The notes under the pieces were generated by a model that ran no database searches, had not been told where the DNA came from, and saw nothing but the letters and a program-made list of their open reading frames with translations. A stretch of DNA of 64,000 nucleotides from CAWIJJ01 sp963836425 (GTDB lineage Bacteria; Acidobacteriota; Terriglobia; Bryobacterales; Bryobacteraceae). The position numbers and the translations under genes are program-made. Positions within the stretch are counted from its first letter, which is position 1, and every line of letters begins with the position of its first letter. Where the stretch lies: contig CAWIJJ010000004.1 in NCBI GenBank assembly GCA_963836425.1, positions 248,001 through 312,000 of the forward strand. Reading direction: 5' to 3'. This document shows, piece by piece, positions 1 to 9,622 of the stretch.

Positions 1-305
1 GCCTCATAGAGCGGATGCCTAGTTCTTTCGATTTCCTCGCGAAAGTATGGGTTGGAAATTGGCCCGGGCTCAATCAAATCGACGGGCAGGCCGAGCAATT
101 GTCCAAGATCCTCCATCAGCCCGAAGTAGCTGTTGGCGTGATCGAAAGGCGACTTGGTCTCAAATTCGACGAGGAAGTCGAGGTCGCTTCTCTGCTGATC
201 GAAGTCATTCGAGAGCCCTGATCCAAAGAGAAACAGCCGAACCACGCCGTGCTTTTGAGCAAGGGCGGCGATAGCATCGAGTTTGTCCGAGACGATCGGG
301 GTCAC
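1..305 (-). CDS. MNT-type nucleotidyltransferase, partial (3' end beyond the window)
   Basis: Reading the minus strand from a GTG at 303-305 gives an open frame that runs off the window. It has the Pol-beta-type nucleotidyltransferase signature: LFLFGSGLSNDF, then about ten residues later RSDLDFLVEF, which fits the GS-x(10-13)-DxD metal-binding pattern. About 101 residues are visible. AAGGA lies about 10 nt upstream of the GTG and no better start is seen. Small proteins of this family are usually the MntA-like half of an MNT/HEPN (DUF86) pair, in which the nucleotidyltransferase AMPylates and silences the HEPN toxin. The partner would lie downstream, outside the window, so the toxin-antitoxin role is inference. 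Family assignment is fairly secure; the exact function is not. Confidence 0.75.
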   Translation of the reverse strand, partial: MTPIVSDKLDAIAALAQKHGVVRLFLFGSGLSNDFDQQRSDLDFLVEFETKSPFDHANSYFGLMEDLGQLLGLPVDLIEPGPISNPYFREEIERTRHPLYE

Positions 306-362
306 GAGCGGCTTCCTTAACGAGTTTAACGCGCCTTTCCGGAAAGCGTCAGTCCACGCAAT

Positions 363-506
363 CCGGGAGGAAATTCACCCGGACGTAACGTCCCCTATGG
401 TGAGCTTGGCCTGACGCGGCGGCGATCCCCCGAACCGCCAGGCGGGTAGCCCCGTAGCTGTTGCGAGATCAGGAAACCCAGGGTTTTGGAGCTTCAGCGA
501 TCTCGC
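363..506. repeat. Cluster of inverted repeats in the divergent intergenic region
   Basis: The 292-nt gap between the nucleotidyltransferase start (305) and the next gene (598) holds no credible gene but several palindromes. CCGGG at 363-367 pairs with CCCGG at 378-382. GGACGTAACGTCC at 381-393 is a palindrome with a single central base. GCGAGATC at 463-470 pairs with GATCTCGC at 499-506, enclosing the palindrome AAACCCAGGGTTT at 474-486. These could be operators or RNA structure for either divergent gene; no known riboswitch was matched. Confidence 0.45.
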
Positions 507-597
507 CGGGTGGGGCGGGAGTGATGAGTCGCTGCTGGGTTGATCCGATATTTCGAACATTCCGGTTGGGCGCGTCGTTTCCTTTCTGGGGGAATTT

Positions 598-1350
598 ATG
601 ACCTGGAAAGTGCCGCCCGGACGGGTGGCGGCTCTGTTAACCGTCCTGGCGGTGGGAATCGGCACGCAGTTAGGTTTGCGCGGCGCAGGATTCCATGGTT
701 ACGCAGCGACCGAAGTGGAAGGGTTCAATGTCCTGATCCTGCTGATCGGAGGCATTTACTCGGTGCTGCTGGCGTTTGCGGTGTTCGTGATCTGGGGGCA
801 GTTTACGGAGACGGAGGCCTGCGTGATGCGCGAGGCGAGCGCCCTCGACGACCTGCTGCGCTTCGGGCAATACCTGGGTGAAGAGCCGCATTACCGGCTG
901 CGGCGCGCGATCGGCGAATACGTGCAGCAGGTGCTCAAGTACGAATGGAACGCGCTTGCCGACGGCCGCAAGGACCGGCGGGCGGAAGAGATCTTCTCGC
1001 AGATTCTGGACGCGGTGGTGGAGGCGGCGCCGCAGACTCCGAAGGAGGAAGGGGTGTACACGCGGCTGCTCGATCTTGCGCAGCGGGCGGGGTCGATTCG
1101 CGACGAGCGCGTGGCGCGCAGCATCACGCGCATGCCGCCGACGCTGGCGGGGCTGGTGAATACGATCGCCGGCGCGCTGCTGCTGGTGGTGTTTGTTTAC
1201 CCGTTCGTCAATTGGGAGACGGGGGCGGCCGCGTTCGCGCTGGTGGCGTTTGTTTTGTTCCTGGCGAACTTCGTCATGATGGACACGGACAACCCGCTGC
1301 AAGGAACGTTCAACATCAGCCCGCGCCCGTTCGCGGAGCTGCGGCCCTGA
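598..1350 (+). CDS. DUF4239 (bestrophin-like) membrane protein
   Basis: A 250-residue membrane protein with the DUF4239 layout: hydrophobic segments near residues 10-26 and 44-66, a long charged helical middle part (about 67-185), then two more membrane segments (about 187-206 and 211-228). The tail reads DTDNPLQGTFNISPRPF, which resembles the conserved DxDNP...G segment of this family. The ATG at 598 follows GGGGGA at a workable distance. The family has been likened to bestrophin channels, but no transport activity is established. No signal peptide is evident apart from the first membrane helix. The neighbours give no functional hint. Family is well supported; function unknown. Confidence 0.75.
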   Translation: MTWKVPPGRVAALLTVLAVGIGTQLGLRGAGFHGYAATEVEGFNVLILLIGGIYSVLLAFAVFVIWGQFTETEACVMREASALDDLLRFGQYLGEEPHYRLRRAIGEYVQQVLKYEWNALADGRKDRRAEEIFSQILDAVVEAAPQTPKEEGVYTRLLDLAQRAGSIRDERVARSITRMPPTLAGLVNTIAGALLLVVFVYPFVNWETGAAAFALVAFVLFLANFVMMDTDNPLQGTFNISPRPFAELRP

Positions 1351-1389
1351 TTTCGCCTTCCGGCGCGCAACCGCTATACACTGGTGGGC

Positions 1390-3382
1390 ATGTTTCGCTT
1401 GTTGCTGACAGCCTCGCTTGCGGTGTGCGCAAGCGCGGCCGCTCCGGCGCTGATGCCGCTGCCGGAAAAGATGGAGTCTCGCGCCGGGAGCCTGCCCATC
1501 GACGTGAATTTCACGGTAGGATCGAGCGGGTTCACGGACGCGCGGCTGGAGGCCGGCGATGAGCCGTTTCGGCATGCGCCTGGCGCGCCAGACCGGGATT
1601 CCGATGCTGCCGGCGAAAGCGCCGCAGCCGGTGCTGGCGGTGGAATGCGCCGCGGCCGGTCCGGCGATGCCCACGCTGGGCGAAGACGAGTCTTACACGC
1701 TTGACGTGACGTCCTCTGGCGCGCGGCTGAAAGCGCCCACTGTTACCGGAGCGCTGCGCGGCCTGGAGACCTTCGCGCAACTGGTGACCACCGGGCCGAA
1801 CGGGTTCAGCGTGGCCGCCGTGCACATCGAAGACAAGCCGCGGTTTCAATGGCGCGGGCTGATGATCGACGCATGCCGGCATTTCATGCCGCTCGAACTG
1901 ATCGAACGAAACCTGGATGCGATGGCGGCGGTGAAGCTGAACCTGTTTCACTGGCACCTGGCCGACGACCAGGGATTCCGGGTGGAGAGCAAACGCTATC
2001 CGCGCCTGCAGGAGTTCGGCTCGGATGGCCGCTACTACACGCAGGATGAGCTGCGCCACATCGTCGAATATGCGCGCGACCGGGGCATTCGCGTGATTCC
2101 CGAGTTCGATATTCCGGCGCACACGCAGAGCTGGTTTCCGGGCTATCCGGAACTGGCGAGCGTTCCGGGGCCGTACACCATCGGGCGCACCTGGGGCGTT
2201 TACGATCCCGTGATGGATCCGACCAAGGAGAGCACCTACCAGTTCCTGGAGGCGTTCCTGGCCGAGATGGCGGCGATTTTTCCGGACCCCTATTTTCATA
2301 TCGGCGGCGACGAAGTGAACCCCAAGCAGTGGAACGCGTCGGCTTCCATCCAGGCATTCGCGCGCGAGCACAAGCTGGACGGGGCGCACGGGCTGCAGGC
2401 GTACTTCAACCAGCGCGTTCAGAAGATCCTCGAAACGAACGGCAAGATCATGGTGGGGTGGGACGAGATTCTGCATCCGGACCTGCCGAAGACGGCGGTG
2501 ATCCAGTCCTGGCGCGGGGCGAAGGCTTTGGCGGAGGCGGCGGTGCAGGGACACCGCGGGATTCTCTCGTGGGGCTACTACCTGGACCATCTGAACCCGG
2601 CCAGCCAGCCCTATGCCAACGATCCGCTCTCCGGGCCGGCCGCCGAGTTGAAGCCGGAGCAGGCCTCCATGATTTTGGGAGGCGAAGCCTGCATGTGGGC
2701 GGAGTATGTGAACGCCGAGACGGTGGATTCGCGCATCTGGCCGCGGATGGCAGCGATTGCGGAGCGCTTCTGGTCTCCGAAATCCACGACGGACGTGAAT
2801 TCGATGTACGACCGGATGGAAGCCGTGAGCCGGCTGCTGGAATTTACCGGGGTGCGGCACCGGGCGAATTACGGGCCGATGCTGGACCGCCTGGCCGGGG
2901 GCAAAGCGGTGGGCCCGCTGCGGGTGCTCGCCGACGCGAGTGAAGCGCTGGGACTCGGGCCGCGGGCGCGCGCCCAGAAATACACCAGCCTGGTGCCGCT
3001 GAACCGCTTCGCCGACGCGGTGCGTCCGGAAAGCGAAAGCATCCGCGCGATGCAGAAAGCCGCGGCGGCGCGTTCGGAGACGGACGTGGCCATGCTGCGG
3101 GAACGCTTCGCGCAATGGGCGGCCAACGACGCTCCGTTCCAGGCATTGGCGGCGGACAACTCGCTGCTGACCGAGCTCAAGCCGCTGTCCAAGGACCTGG
3201 CGGCGCTCGGCGCGACCGGCTTGAAGGCGCTCGACTATCTCAAGTCCGGTGAGGCGCCACCGGCCGAGTGGCTGGCGGAGCAAAACAGGGAAATGACGCG
3301 CCTCGCCCGGCCACAGGCCGAGGTCACGCTGGCCGCCTTCCGCCCCGTGCGGGTACTTCTCCAAGCACTCTCCAGGCGCTGA
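1390..3382 (+). CDS. Family 20 beta-N-acetylhexosaminidase, secreted, with an apparent frameshift
   Basis: GH20 exo-hexosaminidase, expected to remove terminal GlcNAc/GalNAc from glycans or peptidoglycan fragments by substrate-assisted catalysis. The ATG at 1390 (GTG possible at 1384) begins a signal peptide, MFRLLLTASLAVCASAAA, followed by the start of a GH20b domain. Near 1556-1560 the homologous reading moves to the +1 frame (SRFGMRLARQTGIP...), as if one G were extra, and then stays open to 3382. The catalytic domain shows MIDACRHFMP, LFHWHLADDQGFR and the Asp-Glu pair in HIGGDE (Glu codon 2312-2314). Corrected length is about 663 residues, normal for the family. It may be a recent pseudogene or a consensus error. 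TATACA lies 9 nt before the ATG. Confidence 0.85.
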
Positions 3383-3406
3383 AGGTTTGCGCGCTTCCGT
3401 TCGTTT

Positions 3407-3436
3407 TTGGAGGCTGTTTTCGAAACACGATACAAT
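3407..3436 (+). promoter_or_regulatory. Sigma-70-like promoter before the S55 peptidase gene
   Basis: TTGGAG at 3407-3412 and TACAAT at 3431-3436 are separated by 18 nt, a good match to the -35/-10 arrangement. The ATG of the next gene is 24 nt beyond the -10 box. Sequence prediction only. Confidence 0.5.
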
Positions 3437-3460
3437 AGGGCAACTGGAGCTGTTGACCCC

Positions 3461-5328
3461 ATGAATAAGCGAAATGCCGCGATTCTTCTGAGTTTCGCGG
3501 CCGTCGCGCTGCCGCTTTGCGCGGCTGACGCCACACCTGTTCGACCCCGATCCGGCAAAACCGAAATCATGCGCTTGAACGAAATCAAGCCGGGCATGAA
3601 GGGCACGGCCTGGACGGTTTTTCAAGGGACGGAACCCGAGGCGGTACCGGTGGAGATCATCGGCCGGCTCAAGAACATCCGCGGACCGAACCAGGACGTG
3701 ATCCTGGCGAAACTGGGCGGCAAGGCCGCGCGGACCAATGTTGCCGGAGGGATGAGCGGCAGCCCCGTTTACATCGACGGGAAACTGATCGGGGCCATCG
3801 CGTTGCGCATCAGCGTGTTCTCTCCGGATGCGATCTGCGGCATCACGCCGATCGAGTTGATGCTGGAAATCAAGGACGACGACAAGTCGCGGCCCGAGGA
3901 CGCGCGAACGCCGGACAAACCCATCGCGCGCAACCGCGAAGTGAATATTCCGGGCGATATGCTCTCGCAGGTAGTCTCGGCGGGCGGAGGCGGCAATTTC
4001 CCGCAGACCCCGGCGATGGTGCCGATCGAATCGCCGCTGGTCTTTTCGGGCTTCTCCGACAACACCATCCGGGAGTTTGGACCGCTGTTCCAGCAGATGG
4101 GGATCGTGCCGGTGCAGGGCGGCTCGGCGGGGGCGCAGCGGCGCACGACGAAGCCGGTGGCGGGGTGGGAGAAGTCGCTGAATCCCGGCGATATGGTGGC
4201 GGGGATGCTCGTGGACGGCGATCTGGGCGTTTCCGGGATGGGCACGGTGACTTACAACGACGGCAAGCGCGTGCTGGCGTTCGGTCACGCCTTTTATAAC
4301 CTGGGGCCCATCAACATGCCGATGAGCAAGGCGGAAGTGGTGATGACGCTGGCGTCGTCCTATCAGCCGAACAAGATGGGCAACTCCACCGACATCGTGG
4401 GCGCGCTCGAGCAGGACCGGTACAGCGGCATCATGGGCGTGCTGGGCGCCACTTCCGAGATGGTGCCGGTGACGATGAAGATCCGGTCGCTCGACGACAA
4501 AGACGCGGTGACGAAGGAAAAGGATTTCCACTTCAACGTTTTCGTGCATCAGAAGTGGACGCCATACCTGATGATGCTGACGCTGTACAACACGCTTTCG
4601 CAGGTGAACGAGTTCGCCGACGAGGCCACCTACCGGCTGAAGGGCGACGTGGAACTCAGCGGCCAGCCGAAGATCGCGCTCTCGACGATGCAGGCTTCGG
4701 GTGAAAATCCGACACCGGCGCCGCTGGCGCTGGCGGCGTGGTGGGGCGAACGCTTCAACCGCCTCTACCTGAACAACGTGAAGATACCCGATCTGAAGAG
4801 CCGTGAACGTCACCGTGGACCTGCTTCCGGACCGGCGCGTGGCCACCATTGAGAACGCCTGGGTGCCGAATCCCGAAGTGCGGCCGGGCGACGAAGTTCC
4901 GGTGAAGGTGCTGCTACGGCCGTATCGCGGCGATCCGATTCAGCGCGAGATCAAGATCAAAATTCCCGCCGGACTGGCACAGGGCGACCATAAGCATCGT
5001 GCTCAGCGACGCCGATACGGTGAACCGCATGCAGAACATGGCGAGCGTGATGAACCGCTTCCTGGATATTCCGGAAACGGTTTCGCTGCTGAATCAGGAG
5101 CGCACGAACAACCGCCTGTACGTTTCGCTGGTGAACTCGACGCCGACGGCTTATTACGAAGACAAGACGCTGCCCAGCCTGCCCTCTTCGGTGCTCAATG
5201 TGATGCAGGCGGGCCGGGCGTCGAACCGCTCCCTGGTGACCTCGCCGGAAACGGCTGCCGAGCAACTGGCGCTGCCGTTCGACTATGTCATCACGGGCAG
5301 CTACGCACTCCGCATACACGTAAAGTAA
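3461..5328 (+). CDS. SpoIVB-type (S55) peptidase-domain protein, split by two apparent frameshifts
   Basis: Starts MNKRNAAILLSFAAVALPL, a signal peptide. An S55 domain follows: GMKGTAWTVFQG, the nucleophile-region motif GGMSGSPVYIDGKLIGA, and later GTVTYNDGKRVLAFGHAF. S55 peptidases cut regulatory proteins outside the cytoplasm; the substrate here is unknown. The coding sense is spread over three frames: frame one to about 4801, frame two about 4803-4985 (VNVTVDLLPDRRV...), frame three about 4987-5328 (SDADTVNRMQNM...). Both shifts are +1 and each is explained by one extra C (AGCCGTG near 4802; GACCATA near 4986). Corrected length is about 621 residues. The peptidase domain lies wholly in the first frame. 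It is followed 3 nt later by the propeller gene, probably co-transcribed. Confidence 0.8.
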
Positions 5329-5331
5329 ACT

Positions 5332-7542
5332 ATGTCCCGACTTTTCCGGTGGCTTCCCGGGCTCGCCGCCTGCGCGGCGCTGTTCGCCACGCAGACCCAC
5401 ATCTGGACGCAGAGCGAATTCGCCGATTTCGAAAAAGGCGTCATCAAAAACCTTTCCTTGCGGAGCGACGGCCAGCTTACGCTGGCGCCGCGCTCGCAGG
5501 AATTCTTCGATACCTCGTCGGCATACCTTTGGGCGCTGGCGCAGGATTCGAAGGGCAACCTTTATGCCGGCGGCGGCACGGGCGCCAAGCTTTACCGGAT
5601 TCCGCCGGACGGCAAAGGCAAAGTGCTGGCCGAATTCGAAGCGCTGGAGATTCACGCCATCGCGATCGATTCCGAGGATCGCGTTTACGCGGCCACGTCG
5701 CCGGACGGCAAGATTTATCGCGTTGCCGCGAACGGCAAAGCGGACGTCTTCTTCGACCCGAAAGCGAAGTACATCTGGGGCATGGTGTTCGACAGCAAGG
5801 GCAACCTGTTTGTGGCGACGGGGGACCAGGGCGAGATTTTCCGCGTTCCGCCGGATGGCAAGGGCGGCTCGTTCTTCAAGACCGATGAGACGCATGTCCG
5901 CTCGATCGCGGTGGACGCGAACAACAACCTGATTGTGGGCACGGAGCCGGGGGGCCTGGTGTTGCGCGTCTCGCCGGCGGGCGAAGGTTTCGTGCTGTAC
6001 CAGATGCCGAAGCGGGAAGTGACGGCGGTGGCGGTGGCGCGCGACGGGTCGATCTACGCCTCGGCGGTGGGGCTGAAGTCCGCGCCGGCTCCCGCGCCCC
6101 CTACCACCGCGCCGCGCCCGGCCACGCCTGCTACGGCGACGGTGACGGTAAATGTCGGAGGCGCCGCGGCGGCTGCGCCCGCGCCACGGCCGGCGGCCAC
6201 GCCCGCGTCGGTCAGCGTCCCTGCCGGGATCGCGGGAGGGAGCGAAGTCTATCGCATCGAGCCGAACGGCGATCCGCGGCGCATCTGGAGCCATACGACG
6301 GATGTGGTGTACGCCATCGCCTTCGACGCGACCGGACGCGTGCTGCTGGGGGCGGGGAACAAGGGGAACATTTACCGCATCGAATCGCCGTCGCTGTACA
6401 CGTCGCTGCTCACCATGCCGGCGACGCAGATCACGGCATTTCAGATGGGGCATGAGGGCCGGCTCTACGCCGCCACCGGCAACGTCGGCAAAGTGTACGA
6501 TATCGGGCCGGGGATGGAGCAGCAGGGCACGATCGAGAGCGACGTATTCGATGCCGGGATGTACTCGGAATGGGGGCGGCTCACGTTCGAAACCAATTTG
6601 AACGGAGGCACGGTGGCGGTCCAGACGCGGAGCGGCAATCTCGACCAGCCGCAGAAGAACTGGAGTCCCTGGTCTTCGCCGATCACCAACGGGAAGGAGG
6701 GCGGCCGCATCAGTTCTCCGGCGGCGCGGTTCGTGCAGTGGAAGGCCACGCTCAACGCGGACACTTCGGGACACTCGCCGGAACTGATGTGGGTGGATGC
6801 GGCGTACCTCGAGAAGAACGTGGAGCCGCGGGTGGACCAGGTGGAGATCACGCCGCCGAACTACCGGTTCCCGGCCGCCGCGTCGTCGCTGCTTACGCCC
6901 ACGCAGACCATCAGCCTGCCGCCGCTCGGACGGCGCGGCGCCACTCCGGCGCCATCGACGTCTTTCGAGAGCACGTCCACCAGCACGCCGCCGATGACGC
7001 TGGCCAAGGGATACCTGGGCGCCCGCTGGGTGGCTTCCGACCCGAACGGCGATGCGCTGTCCTACAACGTGGAGATCCGCGGGGTTCACGAAACCGAGTG
7101 GAAGCCGCTCAAGGACAAAGTGGCGGACAAGTACCTGGCCTGGGACTCGACGGCTTTTCCGGATGGCGAATACCGCGTGCGGGTCACCGCGTCGGATGCG
7201 CCCGGCAATCCGCCCGCGCAGGCCCTGACGGCGGACATGGAGAGCACGCCTTTTCTGATCGACAACACGCCGCCGCAGATTACCGGCCTGTCGGCAACGC
7301 GCAATGGCGGCAAATTGCAGGTCCGCTGGCACGCCGCCGACGCGCTCAACGCGATCGACCGGGCGGAATATTCGCTTGATGGAGGGGACTGGCTGCGGGT
7401 GGCGCCGGTGACCCGGCTGTCGGATTCTCCGCAACTCGACTACGAGCTGAACGTCGATGCCGGGTCCGGCGAGCACACCGTGGCGGTGCGCGTCGCCGAC
7501 GACTACGACAACGTGGGCACGGAAAAAGTGGTCGTGAAATAG
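5332..7542 (+). CDS. Secreted beta-propeller protein with C-terminal Ig/fibronectin-like part
   Basis: 736 residues with an N-terminal signal sequence (MSRLFRWLPGLAACAALFA). Residues ~60-370 repeat a propeller-blade pattern, for example LYRIPPDGKG, IYRVAANGKA and IFRVPPDGKG, each with a D-S/N-x-G-x-L/V-Y/F-A turn as in NHL/SMP-30-like propellers. A Pro/Ala/Thr-rich insertion (about 245-300) interrupts the blades. The C-terminal third reads as beta-sandwich modules (IDNTPPQITGLSATRNGG). No catalytic motif was identified; a binding or scaffold role outside the cytoplasm is inference. Its stop codon abuts that of the convergent queA with no intergenic bases. Confidence 0.65.
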   Translation: MSRLFRWLPGLAACAALFATQTHIWTQSEFADFEKGVIKNLSLRSDGQLTLAPRSQEFFDTSSAYLWALAQDSKGNLYAGGGTGAKLYRIPPDGKGKVLAEFEALEIHAIAIDSEDRVYAATSPDGKIYRVAANGKADVFFDPKAKYIWGMVFDSKGNLFVATGDQGEIFRVPPDGKGGSFFKTDETHVRSIAVDANNNLIVGTEPGGLVLRVSPAGEGFVLYQMPKREVTAVAVARDGSIYASAVGLKSAPAPAPPTTAPRPATPATATVTVNVGGAAAAAPAPRPAATPASVSVPAGIAGGSEVYRIEPNGDPRRIWSHTTDVVYAIAFDATGRVLLGAGNKGNIYRIESPSLYTSLLTMPATQITAFQMGHEGRLYAATGNVGKVYDIGPGMEQQGTIESDVFDAGMYSEWGRLTFETNLNGGTVAVQTRSGNLDQPQKNWSPWSSPITNGKEGGRISSPAARFVQWKATLNADTSGHSPELMWVDAAYLEKNVEPRVDQVEITPPNYRFPAAASSLLTPTQTISLPPLGRRGATPAPSTSFESTSTSTPPMTLAKGYLGARWVASDPNGDALSYNVEIRGVHETEWKPLKDKVADKYLAWDSTAFPDGEYRVRVTASDAPGNPPAQALTADMESTPFLIDNTPPQITGLSATRNGGKLQVRWHAADALNAIDRAEYSLDGGDWLRVAPVTRLSDSPQLDYELNVDAGSGEHTVAVRVADDYDNVGTEKVVVK

Positions 7543-8610
7543 TCAGACGATCAGCATGCAATCGCCGTAGGAGTAGAACCGGTATTCGGCCTCGACGGCG
7601 TGGCGGTAGGCGGCCAGCGTGAGTTCCCGGCCGGCGAAGGCTGCCACCAGCAGCAACAGGCTGGTGCGCGGCAGATGGAAATTCGTGAGCATGGCCCCGA
7701 CGCGGCGGAACTCGAACCCCGGATAGATGAAGATGTCGGTTTCGCCCTCGAGGACGCCCGTTCGCCATGCCGTCTCGATGGTGCGGACGCTGGTGGTGCC
7801 CGCGGCTACGACACGGCTGGCCTCGCGAAGGCGTGCGATGTGTTCCGGCGCGATGCGGTAGCGTTCGGAATGGAGGGTGCCGGCCTCGACCTGGCCGGCG
7901 TGCAGCGGCTGAAAGGTACCCAGCCCGACGTGCAGCGTCACGTAGGCGATCTGTGCGCCGCGGTCACGGCAGGCATCGAGAATTTCGCCGGTAAAGTGGA
8001 GCCCGGCGGTGGGCGCGGCGACGGAGCCTTTCTCGCGGGCGAAGACGGTCTGGTAACGGTCGCGGTCGGCGGCTTCGTCCGCTCTCTTGATGTAAGGGGG
8101 CAGGGGAACGTGGCCGATCTGCTCGAAGGCTTCGTACAGGTCGCCGGCGCCGGAGAAGCGCACGGTGCGCTCGCCGTACTCGCCCCGGGCGACGATCTCG
8201 GCTTCGAGGCCGCCGGCGAAGCAGATGCGCTCGCCCAATCGCATCTTGCGTCCGGGACGCACCAGCGCTTCCCAGTCACGGGCTCCGGCGGAGACCGGGC
8301 GCAGCAGGAAAACCTCCACCTCGCCGCTCAGGTATTGGTGCCGCTTAGGGTTGTTGCGGCCGATGGGGAGGGAACGGACACCCGCGCGGCGGCCGAGCAG
8401 GCGGGCCGGGAAGACGCGAGAGTCGTTCAGGGCCAGGCAGTCGCCGGGAGCGAGGAAGGAGGGGAACTCCCGAAAGGTGCGGTCTTCCCAGCGTCCTTCG
8501 GCGCGGTGGACCACCAGCATTCGGGCGCCGGCGCGGTCTGCCAGCGGCTGCTGCGCGATTCGCTCTTCGGGGAGGTGGTAGTCGAATTCGGAGAGTTCCA
8601 ACCCCTTCAC
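7543..8610 (-). CDS. queA: S-adenosylmethionine:tRNA ribosyltransferase-isomerase
   Basis: QueA transfers and isomerises the ribosyl part of SAM onto preQ1 at tRNA position 34, forming epoxyqueuosine. Family features are clear: the start SEFDYHLPEERIAQQPL, LALNDSRVFPARLLG, the segment EKGSVAAPTAGLHFT, VTLHVGLGTFQP, and the end EYRFYSYGDCMLIV. The open frame extends further upstream, but homology begins at about GLELSEFDY. The GTG at 8608-8610 gives 355 residues, the usual length, and overlaps the stop of the upstream radical SAM gene (GTGA). A TTG nine bases on is an alternative start. The overlap implies translational coupling. Confidence 0.95.
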   Translation of the reverse strand: MKGLELSEFDYHLPEERIAQQPLADRAGARMLVVHRAEGRWEDRTFREFPSFLAPGDCLALNDSRVFPARLLGRRAGVRSLPIGRNNPKRHQYLSGEVEVFLLRPVSAGARDWEALVRPGRKMRLGERICFAGGLEAEIVARGEYGERTVRFSGAGDLYEAFEQIGHVPLPPYIKRADEAADRDRYQTVFAREKGSVAAPTAGLHFTGEILDACRDRGAQIAYVTLHVGLGTFQPLHAGQVEAGTLHSERYRIAPEHIARLREASRVVAAGTTSVRTIETAWRTGVLEGETDIFIYPGFEFRRVGAMLTNFHLPRTSLLLLVAAFAGRELTLAAYRHAVEAEYRFYSYGDCMLIV

Positions 8611-9569
8611 TGTAACGGAAACAGTTCGCCCTGCTCCTCGCCCTGCCACAGTTCGGGCTTGTAATCGATGGCGGTGGAAACCAGGCCGTAGCGGTCGCGA
8701 ATGCGCTGCACTTTGGCGCGGAGCGCGTCCTTGTAGTCGCGGTCCAGGTAGGCGGAGCGGGCGAACAGGTCGCGGTACCGTGCCACCAGGTGGGGGAACT
8801 CACGCGCGAGAAACGGCAGGAAGACCTTTTGCGCGGAAGGCATCAGGAACAGGGGACCGCCACCGAAGGACACGGCGCCGGCATCGCGGGCGGCCTTGGC
8901 CAAGCGGTCGAGCGACCGCTCGCCGTCGGTAATCCCCGGCATGATCGGGTTGGGCATTACTCCCACCTGAATGCCGGCGGCGGCGAGCCGGCTCACCGCC
9001 TCCAGGCGCAGCGCCGGGCGCGGGGCGCGCGGTTCCAGCAGGCGCGCGAGCTTCTCGTCGAGCGTGGTGATGGTGAGGCTGACACCGAGCACGTTGCCGC
9101 GCGCGATCTCGCGCAGCAGGTCGAGGTCGCGCACGATCAGGTCGGACTTACTGATGATGCCGAGGTGGCGGCCGCGTTCGCCGGCGAAGACTTCGAGGAT
9201 GGCGCGGGTGCGCAGATAGCGCCGCTCGGCGGGCTGGTAGGGGTCGGTGGCGGTTCCGAGGGCGATCCGGTCCTCCCGCGGGATGCGGCGCAACTCCTGG
9301 CGGAGCAGGTGGGCGGAGGCGGCTTTGGCGTAAATGCGGTCTTCGAATTCGTGGGCGTCCAGCTCCATGAACTCGTGGGTATAGCGCGCGTAGCAATATT
9401 TGCAGCCGAACTCGCAGCCGCGGTAGGGATTGATGGTCCAGCGGAACGGCATGTTCGGTTTGGTGCGGTTGAGAATCGAGCGTGCGGGGATTTCGAGATA
9501 TTCCACCTGGCGTTTGGCTTCGAGGAGTTCGCTTTGCGACGCCAGGCGCGCGATGCCGACGAGTGCCAT
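8607..9569 (-). CDS. Radical SAM protein of the spore-photoproduct-lyase-like (PA0069) group
   Basis: A radical SAM enzyme of about 320 residues with the cluster motif CEFGCKYC (C-x3-C-x2-C) preceded by TINPYRGCEFG, typical of the SPL-related family found as PA0069-like proteins. Further family segments are GTATDPYQPAERRY and PNPIMPGITDGE. The chemistry of this group is not established; some members resemble DNA photoproduct lyases. The chosen ATG at 9569 begins MALVGIAR; an in-frame ATG at 9611 would add 14 residues. It overlaps queA by four bases and is divergent from the oxidoreductase gene across a short gap that must hold both promoters. Confidence 0.8.
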   Translation of the reverse strand: MALVGIARLASQSELLEAKRQVEYLEIPARSILNRTKPNMPFRWTINPYRGCEFGCKYCYARYTHEFMELDAHEFEDRIYAKAASAHLLRQELRRIPREDRIALGTATDPYQPAERRYLRTRAILEVFAGERGRHLGIISKSDLIVRDLDLLREIARGNVLGVSLTITTLDEKLARLLEPRAPRPALRLEAVSRLAAAGIQVGVMPNPIMPGITDGERSLDRLAKAARDAGAVSFGGGPLFLMPSAQKVFLPFLAREFPHLVARYRDLFARSAYLDRDYKDALRAKVQRIRDRYGLVSTAIDYKPELWQGEEQGELFPLQ

Positions 9570-9622
9570 GCGCTTATTTTCGCCTTTTATTCGCCTAATG
9601 ACAAGTGGCAAATGGCGGTAGC

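Noticed and set aside
363..506. Possible riboswitch (c-di-GMP type considered)
   Set aside because: The conserved core of that class could not be aligned; only generic hairpins are supported.
1532..4849. Long minus-strand open frame of about 1,100 residues opposite the hexosaminidase and S55 genes
   Set aside because: Arg/His/Gln-rich composition and no recognisable domain; it is the antisense shadow of high-GC coding sequence. The same applies to long antisense frames at 4957-7476, 38405-40513 and 40506-43130.
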